Positions 11,200 through 23,782 are shown, numbered from the stretch's first letter. The stretch is 64,000 nt of DNA from Absidia repens (GCA_002105175.1 MCGE01000046.1:186001-250000), one strand, 5' to 3'. Numbers and translations are program-made. Notes: generated by a model from the letters alone, not told the origin.

Positions 11200-11411
11200 T
11201 ATATGTGAAGAAAACAAAAATAAAAAAATTCAACCTGTCTTGTTTTTCCTTATTGTTTTCAGTGATAGGGGCAGTATCCGGAGTTTTAAATGTTGACACT
11301 ATTCTGTGGCTTGGGTCAGCTCCATGATCTCGGCTCATTAAAAAAAAAAAAAAAGCAGGAATTTTACACTTTTTTTTTCTTTCTATCCCTTTTTATTGCG
11401 CATCGATCATT
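11200..11411. promoter_or_regulatory. Short divergent promoter, mL60 / RRP1
   Basis: These 212 bp separate two divergent starts, both of genes for ribosome production. The region has a 15-A run at about 11341-11355 and T-rich leaders. No classical TATA is visible on either strand. Confidence 0.55.
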
Positions 11412-12398
11412 ATGGCTACAAACGATCAAATTTACCTTCCTTTCGGGAAAGAATTGGCTGCAAATGGTAAAAAATAAAATAGAAAGTAGTCAAACCAAAT
11501 ATCGAAGCTTGTCATTCATTTATTTCTCGGGTGTCAAATAGAAAAGAAGAACAGAGATAAAGCGGTTCGGTCTTTAAGAAAATATTTGTCTGCGGCTGGT
11601 GGCTCATTATCTGAAGCAGAATTGTTCAAGCTATGGAAAGGATTGTTTTATTGCTTTTGGATGTCGGATAAACCTCTGGTACAGCAAGCTTTGGCAAACG
11701 ATCTCGGTGCGCTAATCTTGGATGTGCCAGAAAACAATGTGATACCTTTTATCGTTGCCTTTTGGAAAGTTCACTGTGCTGAATGGCATGGTCTGGATAG
11801 AATTCGGTAAAAGATAGGCGAAGGAAACACAGATAAAATAACGCGATTGGTCACTTACTCTTCTTCATTATAGATTGGATAAGTACTTGCTCCTATTCAG
11901 AAGGGTGGTTTTTTACTCCTTTAGCTGGTTGGCTGATAATCAATGGAATGAAGAAAAAGTTGAAGCATACACAAATTGCCTTCTTGAAGGACCCTTACAG
12001 TAAGAAATACACTAGAATAAGAATAAGGGATGGGAAAAGTCGCTGATCATATTATATGCTTGTGAATTTATATTAGTCCTACGGATCGTACCAAGCCCGA
12101 TGCTATTGTATATCATATCATGGAAGTGTATTTTGAAGAATTAGAAAAGGTGATGGATGCAGCATCGAACAACAACGAAGATGATGACGACGAAGAACTT
12201 AGTGTGCCTATGGAAGCCCTCATGCGACCTATCGTTGTATTATCAACTGACGCTTTAAACAAAACAACAAGAATCAAGGCGAAGGAAGTCCTTCGAGAAT
12301 ATGAAGAATCTGATGATAGTGACAATAACGACGACGAAGACCTGGATATGGAATTGGAAGCAATGGACTCAGACGACATGGAAGACGACTCTGAATAG
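11412..12398 (+). CDS. RRP1: Rrp1/Nop52-family nucleolar rRNA-processing protein
   Basis: Required for 27S pre-rRNA processing to 25S/5.8S in the nucleolus. Four exons: 11412-11466, 11542-11806, 11874-11999 and 12077-12398, giving 255 residues. Family signatures are FGKELAANEKKNRDKAVRSL, FKLWKGLFYCFWMSDKPLVQQ, FIVAFWKVHCAEW, LDKYLLLFRRVVFYSF, and YHIMEVYFEEL. The C-terminus is an acidic, intrinsically disordered tail (DDDDEE, DNNDDED, DSDDMEDDSE). The length is close to yeast Rrp1 (278). Each intron keeps frame: donors are GTAAAA, GTAAAA and GTAAGA, and two junctions split codons. Confidence 0.92.
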
Positions 12399-13354
12399 AT
12401 TAGCATCATATACTCTCTACTTAGATTTTTTTATTATTTGTACTCATCATCCACATTATATATATATATATATATATATATATCATTCATATATTCTCCC
12501 CTTCCTCTTCAATCAATCACACATTTACTAATAAAAATATGTATATTACCTTAACTATTGAATTTATCAGGGACTCTGTAGCACTGGCGTTTCAGGGAAA
12601 TATCTTTTTATTTTACCTAAAGGGGATTATATTTTGTTGTGGTATTTTTTAGGTTTAAAGCTTTGTCTATATAGTACAGTACATGACCTTCAGCTACAGA
12701 GTAAAACCTTTTTCGTAGCTTACGGTCTCATTACATTTTGTAGTTTGTATCATGATTTATGTATCGGTTAATTAATCTACCAGCAGAAGTCTACGAAGTG
12801 GGAGAACGACATGAGGTAGACTGGGAACTGCATTGGAGAGGAGAAAAAAGCAATGGAAGCTGTGTATGGGATTCTACTTGGAGCTATGTATTGCTTTGAA
12901 AGGAAGAGCTTATCATGAAACAATCTTAAGTCTTGGACGGGAAGATGACGTGCGGAGGAAAAAGGCAATACTATTTATTACCTGAAGTTTGGGGATGAGA
13001 CAAATCATTGTGTTAAAACATGGTGCAGTTCAGCAAGAACCACAAATATTTTATCTCTCACGGAATATATTAAGGATGCTTCTTTTTTTCTTCTTTACAA
13101 TAAAATATTTAACCTCGTAATAAAAAATAAGATGGGAGGCAAGCTTCGTGATTGGTTTTTGTTTTGAGTATTAAAAAAAGTGTTACGCGGCTAAACTAAA
13201 TACCGTTCAGCGCGCTCCAACCACCATATCCTCATTTGTTCATCAGCAGTACGGTATGATTGATGTGAATAAACGACATGAAAAAAGACTGGCTTCGTTT
13301 TTTTGTACGCACCGAAAAAGAATCGCTGGTGAGTGACCCAAAATGTACTTTAAA
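12399..13354. other. Intergenic stretch 3' of RRP1
   Basis: A (TA)n microsatellite occupies about 12461-12483. The remainder is AT-rich. I see no gene. Confidence 0.45.
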
Positions 13355-13725
13355 TGCCGCCCACGTGAAATTTTTTATTTACTCCCAATTTGTAATTTCT
13401 TTTTCGCACTCTCTTTCTTTCCATTCTTTTTGTCCCATTATTTTTCTTCACCAATCAACTTCTCTGAGGTTATGTTGGACTTAGATAAGTGCTAGGACTA
13501 GTTTAGAAGGGTTTCCAGGACAGGGATTACAAGATGCATGGGGAACCCCTTTCATTTGGATTCAGGATTTGGAACCACCATTAGTTGGCTTATTAGAGTC
13601 CTCATTAGTTTAGTTTATGCTACTGTCTCATAACTTGTGTCAACAACTGAATAAATATGTCCCTTTTACTTGTTTCAATGAAAAATGTCCTATTTGTTTT
13701 CCTCGTGTCTGTGCAATAGATCCTT
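13355..13725 (+). repeat. Dispersed repeat family A copy
   Basis: Forward copy from the CCGCCCACGTGAAATTTT motif through TTATGTTGGACTTAGAT, the AGGGATTACAAGATGCATGG core, ATTAGTTGGC, and GAATAAATATGTCCCTTTTA. Weaker similarity to the 40 kb copy continues to about 13905 (AGATC...CCATTAAATTCC). No protein frame is conserved between copies. Confidence 0.8.
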
Positions 13726-14349
13726 TTTATTACGACTGGCCGTTGCTGTGCTTGTATAACAGATTTCCTTTCAGTCATTCTTATGTCTATATAATTATAT
13801 TAGCTCCCATTTTACAAATGTCAATTTTGACTAGCGTTGACCATTTTTTTAAACCTGACTTTATTCTCCCTCACGCTTCCTCCAATAGATCACACCATTA
13901 AATTCCAGAATTTTCTACATAAAAAGGAGAGCATGTATGTGTGAGGTACTGTAAGTTGAATAAATGGAATAGGGTATGTATATTGGTAGGCGTGATTAAT
14001 TATTCTAATTCTGAGTACATATGTATGAATGAAAAAATAAAACCGAGACCATTGGGCGACTATATAATCATAGAAACACTACTAGCAACACTATTACAGT
14101 CAACAAAATTGGCAATGTAAAAAACAAGGCAGAATAACAAACATAACATTCAATATAATTGAGACGTTTATTAGACAATTGAAGATTTGATCAAATGATA
14201 TTTGTAAAAGAAAAAAAAACAATGAGTAATTGGTGGAGAGGGGAAAAGTGAAGAGAAGTATATGTAAATATTGTATATGTATAAAAAAAGTGGACACTAA
14301 TAATAAGCAAAAACTAAAACTAAAAAACAATGCATGTATACTTAATAAT
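13726..14349. other. Repeat tail and Hsp110 3' flank
   Basis: Left part is weakly repeat-related. The right part is the 3' side of the Hsp110 gene. No separate gene is seen. Confidence 0.45.
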
Positions 14350-16991
14350 CTAATCAATATCCATTTCGTCCTTCTTTTCTTCCTTGTCGTCTTCCTTCTT
14401 TTCTTCATTATCAGCCATGGGGGAGTCGGTAGATTCTTCAGTGGCGGGCTTGGGGACAGGCTTGGGCTTGTTCAAGATGGGAGTAGCAAAAGCAACCACA
14501 GCTTCTTCTTCCTTGGCGATATCGCGAGCGAACAAGATGGGAGTTTCACACTTGGGCACCTTTTCTTGTTTAGACAATTGTTCATCCAACCAGCGGCGGG
14601 CACGATCACAACGATCCACAATATCTTGCTTTTCTTGAGGAGGGATATGAGAGTACTTGTCATCACCGCTCATGGCTTCTTGGGTCACACGTTGAATAGC
14701 TTCACGGAGGGAGTTGGCGGCACGGGGACGTTCTTCGGCTTCACGGAAGCGTTCCACGACAGGGGTACCGATGGCCTTGAGGGCATCGAGCTTTTCCACG
14801 TACACAGACTTGGGTTGGTCATCACCTTCATCATAGATCCAGTCCACCACGGTGTTCAAGTCTTCAACGAATTTATCCTTGATAGCAGCATCAATGTATT
14901 CGCTAAGAGGTCCAGTCACCTTGTCGCGCATGTCGTAGCCATATTCTTCAAGGGAGTTTTTGGCAGCTTCGGTGGCCATGATGAGCTTGTCAGAGGCAAC
15001 CATTTGACTTTCCTTTTCAGCATATTGTTCCACAAAGTTGCGAGGCACGCTGGTATTACCGGAGACCACGGTGAGGTCGGCAGTCTTGACGAGCTTCTTT
15101 GTCTTCTTGGTTTCCTTTTCACCATCTTTGTTGGTCACTTCTTCTTCCACCATCTTTTCTTCCACAGTATGAGCGCTTTCCACAGACATGATACCATGAA
15201 TATTGAGTCTAACCTTGACCTTGATTTGAGCAGGTTCACCGTTGGAGGCAGGCTTGACGTCCTTGATAGTATATTGACCTAACCAGGGGTTGATACCACG
15301 GGTAAGTTTTCAGGGTTGGCGTATTTGGCTTCCAAAGTGAAGGGTTCGCTACGGTGGAAAGTCAAAAGCTTGGTAGAAGGGATGTTGTTGTTATTGTCAA
15401 ACACAACAATTTCGGTATCATCATCTTCAGGGGACTTGGTCCATTCGAGCTTGATGGGGTGGCTGCAGATATCGTTGACACGGAATTCACGCACCTTAAA
15501 GACAGGAGACAACATAGCACATTGAAGAGCAGCACCGCGGGAGACAGCTTCATCCTGGTTCAAAGTGGTAGAGATAGGCTTACCAAAGAAGTTGGAGATA
15601 GTAGTCTTGATAGCGGGGATACGAGTGGAACCACCGACCATTTCAACGGCATCAATATCATCGATAGTCATACCGGCATTTTCCAAAGCCTTGCGTAAAG
15701 TATCTTCAGTGCGAGTGAACAAGGGAGCAGCCCATTCTTCGAAATCGGTACGGTTGACAATGGTTTGCACATCACGATCATCCATAATAGATTCAATGTT
15801 GACAGCGGCTTGAGGGTTGGCAGACAAAACCTTCTTGCAACGTTCAGCAGCGACCATAAGACGGAGGAGGGCCTTTTGATTGGTGTACACATCGATCTTG
15901 AACTTTTCCTTGAATTCAGCAGCAAGATGGTCAGCAATGACGGTATCGAAGTTACGACCACCAAAGTGCTTATCAAAGGCAGAGCCGCGGACAGTCAGTT
16001 GACCCTTGGTGAAGGATACCACGGAGACAGAGTAATCAGAGTGACCAACATCCACAAAGGCAACATTGCGAGGCTTGTCTTCGGGCAAATCAGTCTTGGT
16101 GATACCGTAACCGAGAGCGGCGGCAGTCAAGTCATTTACCAAACGCAAACAGTTCAATCCAGCAATTTCAGCAGCACTGATGACGGCACGACGTTGAACT
16201 TCAGTGAACCAACCAGGGACAGTAATCACACAGTCAGACACAGGAGCGGTGATTTCATTGGCGGTGATATCCTTGAGCTTGGACAAGTACATGGCAATCA
16301 ATTGGACGTTGGAGAAAGATTGAGGTTCACCAAGATAGTTGACCTAAAAAGAAAACGAAGTATTAGTGCACATGCTCCCAATACCTCTACTACTTTCATA
16401 TTTCCAGCTATTCGTTCCCCTTCGTAACGTGCTGTATTCCCCACTGCTGTGTAATATGTTTACCTTAACACCAACTTGACCATTGACGTCAACAAGTTCA
16501 CCAGCAATGAACTTCTTTTCATATTCTTGGAGATCGGGATCAGAGAGGGTACGACCAGCAAGGCGCTTCAAGCTACCAACAGTATTCTTAAAGTTGCTGA
16601 CTTCTTGGGTTTTGGCAGCTTCTCCAAGGTAACGTTGTCGGCTACCGAAAGATACGAGGGAACTAGTTTTTTATTTTTAAAACAAAAAAAAAGGTAGGAC
16701 GTCAGTCATTCGTTTAGAGTCACCCACAACATATTCCAAATTTCGTCCTTTAATAAAGGTAGTAAATTTGACTTACGGAGTAGCACGGTTAGAAACTTCG
16801 TTACAGATAACATCGATACCACGGTTTCTGGCAACGGAGATGACAGATTGGAGGTTACCTAAATCAATACCCTATAATTCCCAAGAGATAAGTCAAGACG
16901 AGAAAATAGTACATAAATAAGGTTATTTGTAAGTAAAAGCATGGTATTCATATTTTTTTCAAGAAAATGTTGACTTTACCACGACAGACAT
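14350..16991 (-). CDS. SSE1: Hsp110/Sse1-type chaperone, apparent one-base frameshift
   Basis: Cytosolic Hsp70-superfamily member acting as nucleotide exchange factor for Hsp70. Exons: 16980-16991 (MSVV only), 16777-16871, 16464-16662, and a long last exon 16343-14350. The ATPase domain carries [66 protein letters not shown] and [12 protein letters not shown]. The C-terminal part has [29 protein letters not shown] and an acidic Lys/Glu tail ending DEMDID. At about 15299-15303 the frame must shift by one base to pass from ENLP to GINPWLG. As written, the frame ends VVSTPG. Total length would be about 765 residues. The shift could be a sequencing or assembly error at a GGG run or a real lesion. 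Confidence 0.9.
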
Positions 16992-17130
16992 GATGTTTTT
17001 TAAATAAGTATACAAAAAAATATAGAAAGAAGAAAGAATAGAAGAGAAAGAAAAAATGGTTCTAAAAGTTTTGAAGTGCTCTTCGGTGTTCGAAAAAGAA
17101 CCTTAGTGTCGTGACTTTGATTGACGGGCA

Positions 17131-17145
17131 AGAATATTCTCGAGA
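17131..17145. promoter_or_regulatory. Heat-shock element upstream of Hsp110
   Basis: AGAATATTCTCGAG contains an inverted nGAAnnTTCn pair plus an imperfect third unit. It lies about 140 bp upstream of the Hsp110 ATG and next to TATATAAAAAG at 17149-17160. Another loose GAA/TTC cluster lies at about 17088-17101. HSF control is inferred from the site and the gene. Confidence 0.6.
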
Positions 17146-17160
17146 CATCTATATAAAAAG

Positions 17161-19949
17161 CCACCATTATTAAACTTTTATATTCGTAGGTATTTTAAGC
17201 AGCGATATATACATTATATATATTTCGTTGGTTGTCTCCTGGCTATTGCGGCATGAAATTAACTTTGCTCTATCTTCGTCAGTCTAGCTCAATGCCCCTT
17301 TACCAAAACTGTAAATAAGAGGTTATGCACTATTATAAATTTGTGTCCTTGCACTGTGGGATAGACAGGCAATATGTTTCAACCAGGTGACAAGCATACA
17401 CCAGCACATACCAAGTTAAAATCGAGCTATTCAAAAAAATATGCACGGTAAGCCTTGGGCTTATTATTAACATATATAGAAGCTGAAATACATCAAATTT
17501 ACTGAGGCAAATAATGCCTATGATTGACACAAATAAAATTAAAAGTACTATATAAAAGACATGACGATATCAATTTTTATTAATACATCTTTACATTTGG
17601 TTTTAAAGGCAAAAAGAGTCCTAAAAATAGTAGAGGTCTAAATGAAGATACTATATGACAATAATACGGCTAGAATAGCAATGAGCAAGTAAGATAAAAT
17701 AGGGTTTTATTACGTAGGGTATCATATATGTAAATGTACATATATTTTTCACTATCCTAAATTGATGAAGGGGATATGGTATAAATGATACGTAATAACC
17801 AAGTGAGATACAATAAAATAAGTAAGGGCAACAATGAACTACGATAAACCATTGAAAGATCGAGGGACAGATTGACCTGTTGATATATTTGTAGGAATAT
17901 CGTCCCAGACGATTCAAACGCAAAATGCAAAGAGCTAATAATTTGACCTGAAAATGAAATCATATCTAAAGGCAAATCATCGATGTCCTGACAGTAATAC
18001 GTGCAAGCAGCAATCCCCTCCCTCTCTTTCTCTCCCTCACCGAAAAAAAAAAAAAAAAAAAAATGAGGTGAGTCTCAGTATGAAAACATGAGGTCGATAG
18101 TGCTTATTTTTCCTTACGATTTCCTTCATATTCTGACAACCACATTTGGCATCCAATTATAACCCACAAATGCCGTATATCCGTTGCCCAGTATGCGTGC
18201 TTCAAAAGGTGCCATTAAGGTTCACGTGGCTTAGGTGTATTCGAATTCTTGCCCTTGTTGACTGCCATGACCCATGTTTCCCAAGCATCCTGATAGTGTT
18301 GCACCTTTTTCTACTACTACCCCCGTCACCTATTTTGTTTGAGTTCAAGTAGGTGTAACTAACTATGAATTTCTAACCTACTTATCCCATCGCCAATATT
18401 GCCCTGTCCACTCAATCCAGGCGTTTTTCGTTTCTGACAAAAGCCCAAAATCTACACAAAGTTGTTATTTATTAGCCGTTAAATTTTAGAGCTACAGTTA
18501 GTGAAGGACTTTATCGTAGATACCAGTCATCCATAAATTCTTACCACATACAAGAGGAAGCGTATACTTGACTACCAGACCATTCCCTAAAAAAATCAGT
18601 TGTTAGCTGTCAAGGATCGTATCATACCTAGTACCATTATAAGTACCCTTACTACTATTGATCCAATCTGCTATTGAAAGTTCCAAAAAAAAAAGGACAT
18701 TTTCAAATATTCAAATGGATGCAAATTCAAATTCCGTACGACATGCAAATTCCAAAAAAAAAAAAAATCAAAACTGGGTAAAAGGAGCTGTGCCCAAAAT
18801 CATTAAGCATATAAAGCCTATTCATGCAGAAGTGCTTAGTTGACTGAAAACTAAAAGTAGTAACGTCGGGAACTTAATTTACTTCACAAAACTCATGGAA
18901 ATGGTACAATAGTGATTTTCATGATATGTAGACTTGTAAATTAAAATCGTTTTGCATGACATCTGCTATGGAAACATTTCACGCGTGATGAAATAATGTG
19001 CAGAGAACAATTAATTAAAATAGACAATTGTCGACACAATTAAAAGCTTACTTAGTGCTCACACTGTTCATAGTGGTACGTCTGTTCATTACAGCAACAG
19101 TTATGCTATCTGGAGCTGATTCATTTCTGAGTTTATGATATGACTAAGTGAATCAAAAAATTCAAAAGGCAAATATGCCATCACCATGCATGAAATTGCA
19201 TGGAAGAGGAGTTTTATCTAAAAAAAAAAAAAAAAGTCAATGTTATGTATGATATAATAGATCATCAACCATGTAATTGTTTTGCCTGGAAATATACCTG
19301 AGTGACCAAATTCATTAATTTTGGATCTTTTTATTGATATCAATGACTAACTGGTTACTATATATATAAAAAACGACCACCATAAAGCATGATAGAAAAA
19401 AAAGAAAAAAGGCTTCATACTTGTTCCTCGGATATTCACACTCAGAGCATGAGTGGTAAAATTTGATTGGTGTTGATAATTCAGGAACAAACTTTAAATC
19501 CAATAAAAATAAAGGTATTATATGTCGGTCGTTTCATTGAAAGAAAACCATTCGGTAATCACTTGATATGAATCATCACATTTCCCCATATTTGTCAATG
19601 ATACAAATATGGGCTGATTTCCTGTTCCGTGGAATGAGGCAGAAAAGTAATTTTCGAATACATTTAATTTTTTGAAATACCCACTGATGATTGATCAGTC
19701 TTCTCTGGTCCTCATTTCAAAAACTTGGAATTTTCCCCACTTTTTTGTTTTTAGAATTGAGGATAAATGAGATTTTATTTGATATATAATGAGGTAGAAT
19801 TTAATAGCTATATACAAAGATAATCAAAATAATATATATATTTTAAAAATACAATAGTAATAATTGTCGTGGCATTGCCGTTTTATGAATAGTGGTAATA
19901 ATGTACATTGACGATAGTGGAGGATGATGATTTTTTGTCACATCGTTAA
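17161..19949. other. Long gene-poor stretch
   Basis: About 2.8 kb with no ORF resembling a protein and no consistent exon chain. It contains A runs at about 18041-18063 and 19219-19234, and AATAAA signals near 19770 serving the small minus-strand gene. It may hold decayed repeats. Confidence 0.4.
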
Positions 19950-20162
19950 TTACTTTTTGGAAAGTCGAAAGAAGCGTTTGAGTTTTGCGATAGATTGTTT
20001 TTCGTCATCTGCTTGAGTACTTGATGAAGAGTTGTTATTGTTACTTGACAGAGATTCCGCGGAAGATGCAACTGATGATTTGGATGGTGACCATTGGGAG
20101 CATTGCGTCAATGATGGAGTCATATCAAAATGCTCGGTAAATCTTGAATTAGAAGGTGACAT
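19950..20162 (-). CDS. Small hypothetical Ser-rich protein with basic tail
   Basis: Seventy residues in one exon from the ATG at 20160-20162. The body is Ser/Asn-rich (SSVASSAESLSS then NNNN and SSSS), and the C-terminus is basic and hydrophobic (IAKLKRFFRLSKK). Gene-like context supports it: TATAAAAA about 80 bp upstream on the minus strand, a pyrimidine leader, and AATAAA downstream. I do not recognise a family. The basic amphipathic tail could bind membrane or nucleic acid, but that is speculation. Confidence 0.45.
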   Translation of the reverse strand: MSPSNSRFTEHFDMTPSLTQCSQWSPSKSSVASSAESLSSNNNNSSSSTQADDEKQSIAKLKRFFRLSKK

Positions 20163-21344
20163 TGTAAAATAGTGGAATGATGTTGATGATGCCAATAAAG
20201 GTTGTGAGGAGAGGGAAAATGATGAAAAAAAAACTACCAGTTTTTATATGTTTTTTAATCCTGCTTTTGTTAGTGTACTCAGCTTAACCAATAAAATTAG
20301 ATTCACAGAGCGCCGACTCAAACGTATTTTTTTCTCAAAAAAAAAAAAAAATGTTGTGACCAATAGCCTAGTTTTTCTGTCCTACTTTCTGCTTTCATAC
20401 ATGTCGCGGGGATGCTCAGAAAAATTATTTAAAGAAGTACATATGTAAATGAATAAAAATATCCAATGATATGGCAATCCCATCCCTTCCTTTCATGCAC
20501 CTGATATTAGCCCGCGGTCATAGGTTTAATCTGGTATGCTTGCTCGATTGTTTTGTCGACATCATATGTTTCAACTTTTTTTTTAACTTGTGATATCATT
20601 TCTGCGGCTTGCTATAGAAAATGGTAGCGATCGTCCTAAAAATTAAACGCCGATCTAAGTATAACCTTAAAGTCTGCTAAAGTGTGGTAGGATTGGACAC
20701 AGTCTCAATTCTGTTATTTTTACGGGACTTTAAACAGTCTCACACTTCTAAAATATGATCTACTGAACGTTGGTGGCGGTCGAAGAAGTGGAAATTTAAG
20801 TGTGGGTTTGATGGGATGGGATCAGACGCCACCATGCATCTCGTCCTTCAAGTAGGGTGGCATAATTGTGACGTTCAACGATCCATCTATTGGACTTTGT
20901 GTGTGTACGTGTGTGTGTGGAAAAAAACCAGCATATGTATTAACGCTTCCGCCAACTGACTTATGTTTACTCTTTTATTAATGCAGACGTAATAAAAATG
21001 AGAGCTTGATATATATAGCATATCTAGTATGGAGGCGACTTAATATTTTATAAAGGAAAGGCTATATTATCGGTATAGACTAAGTAGGTTAATATGAATG
21101 GTAAAGCGGGAATAAAGCCATATTTGATATTAAACGTCCTAGAACCGTACACCAATAGTAGGGGAGTTCGGGCGAGGATGAGTAATTGCTGTGGGGCTTT
21201 ATAAATAACGTGCATGACAGGACACTCACAAAATTAATGACTTTTCTTACTATCTAATGGACCAAAGGGTAGTTAATAAAAGAATATATTTTATTGTAAT
21301 GTAATGGTCTACACTAAACTAACGGCGCGGGATTCATTGTAAGA
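20163..21344. other. Intergenic stretch with repeat 5' fragment
   Basis: Contains an AGTGTGGGTTTGATGGGATGGG segment at about 20791-20835 shared with family B copies at 31.03 and 45.4 kb. A GCGGGAATAAAG segment at about 21107 matches 45350. No gene is seen. Confidence 0.5.
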
Positions 21345-21720
21345 ATCTATTGGAGATTGGGGGCAGCATGAGAAAGACTAATGAATCATTTTTCATTGAA
21401 GCAAGTAAAAAGAGACATATTTTATTTAAATATATATTCAAACTATGGACAAACTAACACTAAACTGAGCTAATGGAGGCTCCAAAAACCCAACTCATGG
21501 TGCCTTCAGATCCTAGATCCAAAATGAAAGGGTTTCCCCATGCATCTTGCAATCCCTGGGCTGAACCCCCTTCTAAACTAGTCCTGACGCTAATCTAAGT
21601 CCAACATAACTTCAAAAAAGTTGAATGGTGAAGAAAAAAGAAAAGAGAGAGTGCGGAAAAAAAAAAAAAGAAAGAGCGAAAAAAAAATTCACGTGTGCGG
21701 AACTTGAAAATGTTTTCGAC
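21345..21720 (-). repeat. Dispersed repeat family A copy
   Basis: Reverse copy with TTTTTCATTGAAGCAAGTAA, the AATGAAAGGGTTTCCCCATG core, TCTAAACTAGTCCTGACG, and the CACGTGTGCGGAACTT end. It is the most intact copy on this strand. Similarity beyond both ends is weaker. Confidence 0.8.
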
Positions 21721-22981
21721 AGCTGCTTTCTTCCTGCAAAAGGGAAGCCTCGCTCTTTGTAATGTTTGCTTCTTTTTACATCCATGGAACATGATCAGCA
21801 CGGCGATTCAATTATTAAGACAGAAATCGTTACCAATAAACAATGATGGCATGGTAGCTCACTCTTTTTTTTTTTTACAGTGCAGCATCATGGGTCTGTT
21901 TTCTTTTTAGACCCTCTTCTATTCTAAAGATTCTGAAACTCCCCCCGTATTACTATACTTTATGATATCATGAATGACCTGAAATGTTTGCTTGATACTA
22001 AATCTATATATTGCCGTTGCTCGATGTCTCCTCTATATGATACCACAAAAAACAAATATTACTTTGGTTTCGGTCAAACGAACGCCAGAGTCTAGAGGAT
22101 ACTCTAGGACAAGGACTTATCCTTAGCTTTATGTACTCAACTGCTTACAATACTATGTTCATTGTCATATACTTTTTCTCCGTATTGAAATATATATATA
22201 TCATATGTGCATGTAGAAAAAACAAGTGAATGTGTAAATAAAAAAGGGGAGATATTTGGCTTCATTTGCTGCCTTCGCTATTTCACACTACAGCGAGTAG
22301 CCCTATTTCATTTAAATGTTCAACTGCTATGCTCAGCATTTGGTTTATTGGACCTCAAGAAAAAGGGGAATTTTAGAGTATCTTAGTTTTTAACAAAAAA
22401 TGACCAAGATGAGTGCATTAAGGAAAAAGATGGTGATAATGCCAGAACAAAAACTCGGGCTTATCTATTGTTGGATTATATATATGACACTAAAGATAAA
22501 ACTAGCATTGTAGGGGATTTAAGCGAAAAATGGAAGTGATTCGGGTGTGCGATGATCTATTGTCTATGTGGAGATACGACATAAGAAGTCATAAAAGGTG
22601 CTAAAGGCGGAGTAATTTGTGATCATCATGATAATAATAAAACAAAGCTTTTCAGGGGTAAACTCAGAAAATGGCACTGAAAGAAGAAATATATTGTTCT
22701 TAGTGGTTACAAGGAATAAAATAATATAATTTATTATTTTAGTGTGCAACAGTCAAAGTCATTCATGCTAATATTTATATAACGCATTTCCTCGATCAGT
22801 GTACATTTTTACAACATTGGAAACATAAATATTTTTTTTTAAAAATCCGGTGGGTTCAAAAAAAAAAAAAATTGACATGCGGAGTTGTTGCTAAATTTAT
22901 TGAGGGCTTGGATTTTTATGTTGATCTTTCTTTTTCTTTTTTCTTTCTCCTTCAATAGTTATCGTTACAGCAATCAATAAT
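21721..22981. other. Intergenic stretch before guanylate kinase
   Basis: No supportable gene. The last 60 bp are a pyrimidine-rich leader (TTTCTTTTTCTTTTTTC). Confidence 0.45.
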
Positions 22982-23782
22982 ATGCAAACTGTCGCTAAAA
23001 TTTTTGTCATCTCTGGTCCCTCAGGCTCTGGAAAGTCCACTTTATTGAAACGCTTATTCAACGATTTTCCTGGCACCTTTGGTTTCAGTATCTCTCGTAA
23101 GCCTCTCCACCCCCCCTTTTTTTTTTTTTTTTGCTCACCCTCTTTGTTTAAAAAAAAAAAAAAAAAGATGAGAACAAAATGTATTTGGTGTTGACTCTAT
23201 TATTATCAATTAAATAGATACCACTCGCGATCCTCGACCAAAGGAAGAAAACGGTGTCGATTATCACTTTGTCAATAAGGAGCTGATGGAACGTGAAGTG
23301 GCTGAAGGCAAATTCATTGAAAGTGCTACCTTCTCAGGCAATATGTATGGTAAGTACCCTCTATAAAGAAAAGGTCGAAAAGGAGAGAATGTGCGAGATC
23401 AAGTGAACTGACATTGGCGTTTTTCTTTCTTCATTCTCGATCGTCTTTAGGGACTTCTATCAAGGCAGTGAAGGATGTTGTTGATGCTGGCAAGGTGTGT
23501 ATTTTAGATATTGATATGCAAGGTGTCAAGGCCGTCAAGAACACTGATTTGAATCCCCAATACATCTTTGTCCAACCTCCCAATGTTGAAATTTTGGAAC
23601 AGCGTTTAAGAGGACGTGGTACTGAAAAGGAAGAAGCTGTGTTAGCTCGTTTGGCTGCCTCCAAGGCGGAAATGGCCTATGCTCAAGAGCCCTCTGCTTA
23701 TGATCGTATCATCATCAACGACGAATTGGAATCCGCATACAAAGACTTACAAACTGCTATCTTCGGACAAGAACAACTGTAG
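22982..23782 (+). CDS. GUK1: Guanylate kinase
   Basis: Phosphorylates GMP to GDP with ATP, an essential cytosolic step in GTP supply. Three exons, 22982-23096, 23218-23349 and 23451-23782, give 192 residues, the normal size. The P-loop is [11 protein letters not shown] (about 13-23). GMP-binding signatures are [20 protein letters not shown] and [15 protein letters not shown]. The lid region is [13 protein letters not shown]. All introns split conserved motifs and open GTAAGC or GTAAGT. Intron 1 contains a T run followed by an A run (about 23109-23166). Confidence 0.96.

Noticed and set aside
14230..15282. Plus-strand 350-codon frame opposite Hsp110
   Set aside because: It is a shadow of the Hsp110 coding strand. 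It has no domain, and Hsp110 conservation explains the open frame.
15279..16427. Other long plus-strand frames opposite Hsp110
   Set aside because: Same reason: antisense accidents of a highly expressed, codon-biased gene.
17651..17975. Minus-strand frames with hydrophobic stretches
   Set aside because: AT-rich composition alone gives such hydrophobic translations. No promoter, splice or family support.
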